Of a DNA stretch of 64,000 bases, positions 57,999 to 64,000 are shown piece after piece. A model generated the notes under the pieces. That model did no database searches. It was not told the DNA's origin and saw only the letters and a list, made by a program, of their open reading frames with translations. How positions within the stretch are numbered: the first letter of the stretch is position 1; each line of letters begins with the position of its first letter. Location: positions 1,646,501 to 1,710,500 of the forward strand of contig BSBK01005650.1 of NCBI GenBank assembly GCA_027943335.1. Reading direction: 5' to 3'. The DNA is from Chamaecyparis obtusa. Taxonomy: Eukaryota; Streptophyta; Pinopsida; Cupressales; Cupressaceae. Position numbers and translations under genes: made by a program.

Positions 57999-58862
57999 CT
58001 AGAAGGTGAGTGAAATCCAGAAACTTTGTCTAACTCTGCCTAACGTGATGTACCAAGGGGCTCTTCTGTTTGCCATGTTAAAATTGAGGGGTGAGTGTGG
58101 CTCTTTGTTTCTTAGTTCTTCGGACATGCTAATCCAATGCCACTGTATTGAGTTCATAGCCTCAAGCAACTCGGCCTTAGCCATTTTAACATATCCGTCA
58201 AATGCTGCCTCTCTAAGGGGATAAATTGCACGACTTCTTGAATCCGAAGGAGCAATTTTCAACTAGTCATAATAATAAGTTTTCGGATTCTGAGCTTCTG
58301 GCCTTAGGTAAAGGGGAATTTCTTCCTCTAATTCCCTATATGATTTAGCCTATGATTCCCTACTTATTTCATTCTGTATCCATGACATCAGAGCTCTTAA
58401 TTGAATATCCCCAACATATAATAGGGGATTCCATTCTCTATTATTAGGTACTGCAAAGTTATGCAGAAAAAGCTCACACAACAAACTCTGTATGGCTACA
58501 GGAGAACTGTGGAAAGCTTGGAAAAACTCAAGGGGTTCAACCAATGATGGAGACTTATCCCTCATTACACAAGTCATTTGATAATTTAGGAACTTTTCTT
58601 TAAGGAACAATGCATAAACAAGAGATGGGGAGCGGCAACTCATTGGTTCAGGTATCATTGAAGTTACCTTAGTAAGCTTTGTATGTAGCTGCTCCACTTC
58701 TTCCTCCTTTTCCAGAAGATCCTGACAATGACTGTCAATGGCTTGATTTAAACTTTTCTTTTGTTGCCTCAACTGCTCCCTTTCCAAAGTCAACTGGTTA
58801 GACAACTGAAAAATAATAGAGTAATGAAATGGAATGGGGGGCACCTGACATAGTATTCTCAT
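57999..58862 (-). pseudogene. Element 6 extra ORF, coiled-coil C-terminal part
   Basis: One frame, 58862 to 57999, with a stop near 58350. An N-terminal coiled coil (LSNQLTLEREQLRQQKKSLN, then CQDLLEKEEEVEQLHTKLTK) is followed by a helical part (VEPLEFFQAFHSSPVAIQSL) and, after the stop, KMAKAELLEAMNSIQWHW. The same frame continues with another short open piece to 57756. No env signal peptide or transmembrane segment was seen. The function is unknown. Confidence 0.5.
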
Positions 58863-59001
58863 CAGAGTTTTCCCCTACTGGATGCAGAACAACTGTCTCA
58901 TCATTAACAGGACTTTTAACCTCTAAAGGATCTATCCACACAACTATAGATCTCTCAAGATTGTCACATTGCTGAGCAGCTTTAGCAAGTGCATCTAAAC
59001 C

Positions 59002-59709
59002 CTAATTAAATATTTGCTTTGCTACTTTATTCACAAAACTCATATCAACTTCAAAATCTTCTTCAAACAAATTTCTCCTTGATGTTGTAGGAGGTGATTC
59101 TGGCATATCCTCTTCCACTGGAATGTAACCTTCTGAAACATTGTCATTTTCTGAGTCAACAAAGTCATGAACTACTTGGGGTCCTCTTGAGGATGAACCC
59201 TTCCTTTGAAACTGATAGTTCTGCTCATCAGAGCTAGAATCATCCTCAAACACTATCCACTCTTTTTCAATTTTAGGTGGTGAATCAGACAATTCTCGTT
59301 GTTTATCATTGGGTTCAGTCATTTTATGCTCAAGTGGCTCAGAAGATTCAAGATCAATTGCTGACCCGGTTTGTGGTGCATTCTCAGATAGATTTTGTTT
59401 CTTTCTACAACTTCTCCTTACTGGGGTTTCTTTTTCTTTTATAGACTTTTTCCGCTTTTTGGGAGCGGCTGAGGCTACAAGAACTTTTTCCTTTTTCTTT
59501 TGACAAGAATTGGAGGGCATTTTTCTTTCTTCTTCTTTTCCCACAGAAGCCCTAGTTTTCATAGACAAGGGTGTGGTCTTTTCTTCAGAGATTTTGACTT
59601 TCTTCCTACCCTTATCTTGGACTGATCCAGACATAAAGACTCCAGGAGAACTCTCAGGGTTCTTACACCTAGTTCTTGTAGATTTTTTTGAGGAAGACAT
59701 TGATTTCAC
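59002..59709 (-). pseudogene. Element 6 extra ORF, basic linker part
   Basis: 235 codons with many Lys/Ser/Glu residues and several nuclear-localisation-like clusters (APKKRKKSIKEKE, RRSCRKKQN), then acidic Ser-rich sequence and a short FNKVAKQIF-like helical end. Probably the disordered middle of one long extra protein whose N-terminal part is at 59769-60485 in another frame. Confidence 0.5.
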
Positions 59710-59768
59710 GCTTTCAATTATTTTGCAAACCCCATGTTCACTGTGAATCCGTTTTCCTATTCTCCGCC

Positions 59769-60485
59769 CTATAGACTTAGGGTTAGGTTTTCAAATTCTC
59801 CTAAAAGAAAATTTTCCCATGACATATATGTTTGTTTTCTTAATGCTCTTTCCACTATTAACTTAATCAGACAATGGTGAGAAATAGCATTGAGCTTAAC
59901 TCCTTGCACAAGTGAAGCCCTCTTCTTCAGAATGTGGAATAGAAAATTAGGAACATTCACTAGCCGGTTGTCATGGCGTAAGCAGCTCAAAAATTTGAAA
60001 TGAACAAAATGCAAAAATGTTTGCCACCCTTCACAAGTGAAATACTTTATGACATATATTGCACAATCCCTGTAAGGTTCTGGTAACGACAATCTGTTCG
60101 TACCCTATTTCTTGTCAACATCCAATGGTGGGTCTGTATGTAATGTAAATTGAGCTCTAGTAGTTGTAGGATCAAGATTTTCCGAAAATTCTTCCCCTTC
60201 TTGCAGCAAGCCCATGACTTCTACCACAATTTCCTGAGTGAATGACACCCTTAATCCTTTGACCATGGCTACACCGTTACTCAATGTGCTCAAAAATTGA
60301 GAAGCTACTTCACCATCCCAGCTGGTAAGCTTCTGAATATAGTCAAGCCAACCCCTAGCTTTAAAACGCGGCATGCATGCCTGGTCATTTAACAAGATAT
60401 CATGGACTATAGGTTCATACCGAAGCAAGTCTCCTCCCATCTTCTTAGAGTACCAAGTCACAGACACAAATAAGACTTGCAGCAA
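59769..60485 (-). pseudogene. Element 6 extra ORF, N-terminal globular part
   Basis: One frame with a TAG near 60105. Starts MLQVLFVSVTWYSKKMGGDL and includes FKARGWLDYIQKLTSWDGEV, then a VKGLRVSFTQEIVVEVMGLL block and a helical aromatic stretch (YVIKYFTCEGWQTFLHFVHF). It resembles the poorly characterised 'putative plant transposon protein' type domains found downstream of pol in plant gypsy elements. I recognise no enzymatic motif and no membrane anchor, so env-like activity is not supported. Confidence 0.5.
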
Positions 60486-60841
60486 TTCAAGACAAGCTTA
60501 GAGTCACAACAAGGTTTTTTTTAGTTGTATTTTAAATGTGGAGACGACAAAGGCAATAGCATAGGCGAACTCCAAATACAGAAGTTTGTGGAGTAAAGCC
60601 CTTATGGAAACATGATTGCAAATCTTCAACAAATCACGAGTTAATTACTCATAATTACCTCTTCAGACTTCTCGTACCAGCCACCTTTGCAAATTATGTG
60701 CAAAATAAATAGTTCCTTTAAAGTTGTCACATCATGCAAAGCTAAATTTGGCAAAAGCATGCGAAAGTGCAAATATGGCTAGATTTAAAAGAATAGCATA
60801 TACAATAATTATATAGACACATAAAACAAAAAGATGATATC

Positions 60842-60855
60842 TCTCCCCCCAACTT
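60842..60855 (-). promoter_or_regulatory. Internal polypurine tract of element 6
   Basis: AAGTTGGGGGGAGA on the minus strand, identical over 14 bases to the terminal tract at 57773-57786. It lies in the gap between integrase and the extra ORFs. Confidence 0.6.
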
Positions 60856-61111
60856 AATTGAGCAATTGGTCCCACAATTGCACATGTGACAAGAGCGCAT
60901 CCGATTTGAAAAACAAATGAATAAAATATATACCTTGGATAGTGTGTATGAACTTGGCAAGGTGCTGACGACAGTAATAAATCGTCATCCATTGGTGGAG
61001 AATGATGAGGTGGAAAGGTGGATAGACTAGAAATGATGAGGTGGAAATATGGAATTATTACAGAGAAGACACTTTCATAAAGAAAGTATTTATTATGAGG
61101 TGATTTGAACG

Positions 61112-62050
61112 TTAAAGAGAAGAACTGACGTGGGCGGATGGCTCATGTCCAGATGCTGCAGGAGACCCGTTGTCAACTTCGGATTGAAATTGTTGCAGGA
61201 ACTCCTCTCTGCTCTGAGCCTTATGATACAGCTTAAGCCTTTGTCCATTTACTCGCAATTTGAAGTGCACAGGATCAACAGTTGACAATTGAACGACACT
61301 GTTTGGAAAAACAACAACAATCTCATAAGGTCCCAACCACCTGGTTTGAAATTTCCCAGGGGTATGTTGATATCTGGAATCATAAAGGAGAGCATAGTCA
61401 CCAACTGCAAATTGTTTATCCTTTATAAATTTGTCATGCCACTGTTTTCTTTGTTTCTGCACTCCTGTGTTATGCAAGGCAGATTTCCTCCATTCATCTA
61501 GTCCATTCAAAGTCAAAATCCGCTCCCTTTGGGCAATAGTAAGATCCAGATCTAGTTCCAGTGCTTTCCTTAAAGTCTTGTGCTCAAATTCCACAGGCAT
61601 CATAGCTGACTTACCATAGACAAGTTGAAAAGGTGTGAATCCCGTGGTAGTTTTCCATGTAGTCCTATAAGCCCACAGTGCTTCAGGAAGTATTGCTGCC
61701 CAATCTTTCTTATGAACTGACACTGTCTTGGTAAGGATTGCTTCAAGCTCTCTGTTAGTTACCTCTACCTGGCCATTGGCTTGTGGATGGTAGGGATAAG
61801 ATTTGCCATGCCTGATTTTGTATTCCATCAAAGGAGTTATGAGATTTGAAGTGAATTGAGTGCTTTGGTCAGATACTACTTCTCTAGGGACACCAAATCT
61901 TGTGAAAATGGATTCATATAAAAATTTGGCAACATTATTATCCCTAGGATGTTTCATAGGCTTGGCTTCTGCCCACTTGGTGACAATCAGTGCAAACCAA
62001 AATGTAAGATTTACCTTGTGAAGGAGGTTCAATAGGTCCAACAAAGTCAA
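61112..62050 (-). pseudogene. Element 6 integrase, core and C-terminal domain
   Basis: 312 codons. Catalytic core with KWAEAKPMKH, VVSDQSTQFTSN (second Asp) and YHPQANGQVEVTNRELE (Glu), then the C-terminal GPY/F-type domain FQTRWLGPYEIVVVF. It ends about 30 residues after QSREEFLQQF with no chromodomain. Joined by a frameshift near 62000 to the RNase H/zinc-finger frame upstream. It would insert the element DNA into the host chromosome. Confidence 0.9.
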
Positions 62051-62960
62051 TTACCCATTTATCAAAAGGTGTTACAACAACCTGTGGTTGTAGGGGCATC
62101 TCATCTATTTTAGTAGGCCTTCCCATTCGTTGGCATCGATCACATTTCTTGGTGTACTTAGCTGCATCCTTGTGTAGAGTTTGCCAATAGTATCCGGTGG
62201 TTAGGATTTTAAATGTTCTTTTGGCGGCAAAATGACCTCCACATGGCTCATCATGACATGCCCGAAGGATATCATAAGTTTCATCTTCTCTTATGCATCT
62301 ACGCATCACTTGATTAGGACCGGTGTAAAATATAAATCCAGCAATCCAAGAAAAGTTAAAACTTTTCTCTGCCAACAATTTTCTTTCTTTGGAAGAGAAG
62401 TGAGCTGGTGTCTTGCATGCGGTGAGATAATTGGCAATGTTAGCATACCATGGGTTTTGTGCTGATAACAGAAAAAGATGCTCATCTGGAAAACTGTCAT
62501 CAATGGCTTCAGGATCATCAGGAACATGTAAACAGGATAGAAAGTTAGCTACTACATTTGCCTTTCCCGGTTTGTCCACAATAGTGATGTCAAATTCTTG
62601 CATAAGCAGCAACCATCTGGCCAACCTCCCTGATATGTTAGGTTTATTCATCAAGTATTTAATAATTGAATGATCAGTATGGACAAATATCTCATAACCA
62701 GTAATATAATGCCTGAACTTATTTAGCGCATAAATAACTGCAAGCAATTCCTTTTCTGTCACAGTATAATTGAATTCTGCTCCCTGCAGATTTTTACTTA
62801 TGAAATAAATGGCATGCTCTACAGCTTCTGCTTTCTGTCTTAGTACTACTCGTATGGCATAGTCTGAGGCATCTGTGTGAATATGGAATGGCAATCTCCA
62901 ATTGGGACCTCTCAATATTTGTGCTTTGGTTAGAACATCTTTAAGTTGCAGGAAAGACTT
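61944..62960 (-). pseudogene. Element 6 RNase H and integrase zinc finger
   Basis: The frame from 62915 covers RNase H (FHIHTDASDYAIRVVL, then ELLAVIYALNKFRHYITGYE and VHTDHSIIKYL) and the integrase HHCC finger (HDEPCGGHFAAKRTFK, then CDRCQRMGRP) and runs into the core start (DKWVIDFVGPIEPPSQGKS). The frame before 62915 has a stop near 62980. A frameshift near 62000 separates it from the remaining core. Confidence 0.88.
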
Positions 62961-62979
62961 GTCACACTCAGAATTCTAG

Positions 62980-64000
62980 GTGAATTCAAAATCCTTTTTC
63001 ACAAGTTGTAGAGAGGTGTTGCAATTTGACTAAAATCCTTGATAAATCTTCTATAATATCCAGCATGTCCAAGAAAACTTCTTACATCCTTTTGCTTTTT
63101 AGGCATAGGCAAAGTGCTAATTACCTCAATTTTTGTTGGATCTACCTAAATGTCATGTGATGAAATGAAATGACCCAATACAACACCTTCCTCCATCATC
63201 ATGAAACATTTCTCATTGTTTAGAGAAAGATTGTAGTCTTGGCATTGTTTGAGAACTTTTTCTAAATTGGTTTTAGTTTCTTCAAAAGTGTTCCCATAGG
63301 CAGTAAAATCATCCATATAAATTTCCATACATTTAGCAAATATGTCATAAAAATACTAATAACAGCTCTTTGGAATGTAGCTGGTACATTGCACAAGCCA
63401 AAAGGCAAGGTTGAGTATGCAAAGGTTCCCCATGGGCATGTAAAGGTGGTTTTCTCTTGGTCTTCTAGAGCTATTTGGATTTGATTATAGCCACTAAAAC
63501 CGTCTAGGAAAGAGAAATATTTCTTGCCAGCTAAATTATCAAGAACTTGATCTATAAAGGACAATGGAAAATGGTCTTTCTTAGTGGCTAAATTCAGTTC
63601 TCTATAATCCACACAAACTCTCCATTTTCTTCCTTTCTTTGGCACTATGACTAAAGGTGAAACCCATTGACTATCAGAGATTGGTTAGATAAAACCAGCA
63701 TTTAACAATTTTTGCAATTCAGTCTTAACTATGTCTCTTAAGACAGGGTTATCTCTCCTTTGAGGCTGCCTTACAGGCTTATATTCTAGGCTAATGTAAA
63801 TCCTATGAGTACAAAGTTTAGGATCCAATCCCTTCATGTTTGTATAATCCCAAGCAAATGCTTGTTGATTCTCCTGTAACAGCTTTAGTATAATTTTCTG
63901 ATATGGTGGTGACAAAGCACTGCTAACATTCTATTCTCTCCCTGGGCTAACCTCAATCTTAATTACTTTCTCCATCATGGATATTTGAGAAATTGGAGAA
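62980..64000 (-). pseudogene. Element 6 reverse transcriptase (5' part off window)
   Basis: From the right edge: the RT lead-in (NQQAFAWDYTNMKG), a stop near 63685, finger/palm blocks (WRVCVDYRELNLATKKDHFP, then FSGYNQIQIALEDQEKTTFT and LPFGLCNVPATFQRAV), a frameshift near 63325, the catalytic YMDD (EIYMDDFTAYGN), a stop near 63146, then the thumb/connection (PMPKKQKDVRSFLGHAGYY). The YMDD and the DGFSGYNQ wording fit Athila/Tat RTs. Protease and gag are outside the window. Confidence 0.9.

Larger units (their letters stand above)
57773..64000 (-). mobile_element. Element 6: Athila/Tat-type gypsy, runs off the window
   Basis: Minus strand. RT, RNase H and integrase at 61112-64000, a non-coding gap with an internal purine tract (60842-60855), extra ORFs (57999-60485), then the terminal purine tract (57773-57787) and the 3' LTR left of 57772 (starts TGACGAGGCC). 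The RT wording (FAWDYTNMKGLDPKLCTHRI, DNLAGKKYFSFLDGFSGYNQ) and the absence of a chromodomain place it in the non-chromovirus Athila/Tat branch. Protease, gag, PBS and 5' LTR lie to the right of the window. Confidence 0.9.

Noticed and set aside
57756..60485. Calling the element 6 extra ORFs an envelope gene
   Set aside because: No signal peptide, transmembrane anchor or furin-like site is visible; the basic linker and coiled coil suggest an internal protein.
60732..60992. 86-codon hydrophobic frame between integrase and extra ORFs of element 6
   Set aside because: It runs through the internal purine tract, lacks a positional counterpart and looks like AT-rich non-coding sequence; the apparent membrane segments are compositional.

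Overview
This is nuclear DNA from a plant with a large, repeat-bloated genome. A conifer or other gymnosperm is the best guess: very long introns are packed with nested, decayed LTR retrotransposons, and essentially every retroelement reading frame is broken. There is no prokaryotic or organellar signal, no tRNA or rRNA gene, and no CRISPR array.

The one host gene I can support lies on the + strand and is seen only as four small exons: 1384-1473, 17783-17851, 46174-46279 and 46456-46544. Their phases join exactly (0, 0, 1, 0). The joined peptide reads like the coiled-coil region, running into the start of the CBM48 starch-binding domain, of the plant PTST2/PTST3 (PROTEIN TARGETING TO STARCH) family. 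The introns between them are about 16.3 kb, 28.3 kb and 176 bp, and the intron after the last exon runs at least 17.4 kb to the window end. The window is therefore mostly the inside of one gene. The identification comes from recalled family resemblance, not a database search.

Intron 1 (1474-17782): the 3' LTR and truncated pol of one minus-strand Ty3/gypsy chromovirus (element 2; 1919-2982 and 11638-13736) is split by a complete related chromovirus (element 1; 2983-11632, TSD ATATT). Element 1 itself carries a 1.25-kb TIR transposon in its 3' LTR. Next come a LINE ORF1 fragment (13737-16140) split by a solo LTR (14347-15397, TSD AAGGT), and a gypsy 3' end with LTR (about 16141-17000). Left of exon 1 are an LTR end (1-379) and a Ty1/copia pol tail (551-766).

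Intron 2 (17852-46173): a pol-less copia-type element with gag, a second large ORF and an internal TATA box (element 3; 18401-25430, TSD TGAAC); a hAT transposase C-terminus (27022-27336); a plus-strand gypsy (element 4; 27340 to about 38255) whose integrase is split by a minus-strand non-autonomous LTR element with an 843-codon ORF of unknown function (element 5; 32170-38215); LTR scraps around 38.7-39.8 kb; AT-rich DNA; and a solo LTR (43767-45325, TSD TGATG).

The right side (46545-64000): two decayed tandem copies of the last exon, an LTR related to element 5 (48545 onward), palindromic 36-bp repeats, a copia LTR with PBS (50774-51038), an LTR with a degenerate PBS (54394-55254), an LTR remnant, a 178-bp tandem duplication, and a minus-strand Athila/Tat-type gypsy (element 6). 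Element 6 runs off the right edge and has extra ORFs between pol and its 3' LTR, bracketed by two identical polypurine tracts.

The most novel material is the set of non-autonomous elements with long unknown ORFs and the cis motifs shared between elements: an 18-nt hairpin ending 17-18 nt before the 3' LTR, a 15-nt leader motif beside the PBS, and a 20-nt palindrome in U3.
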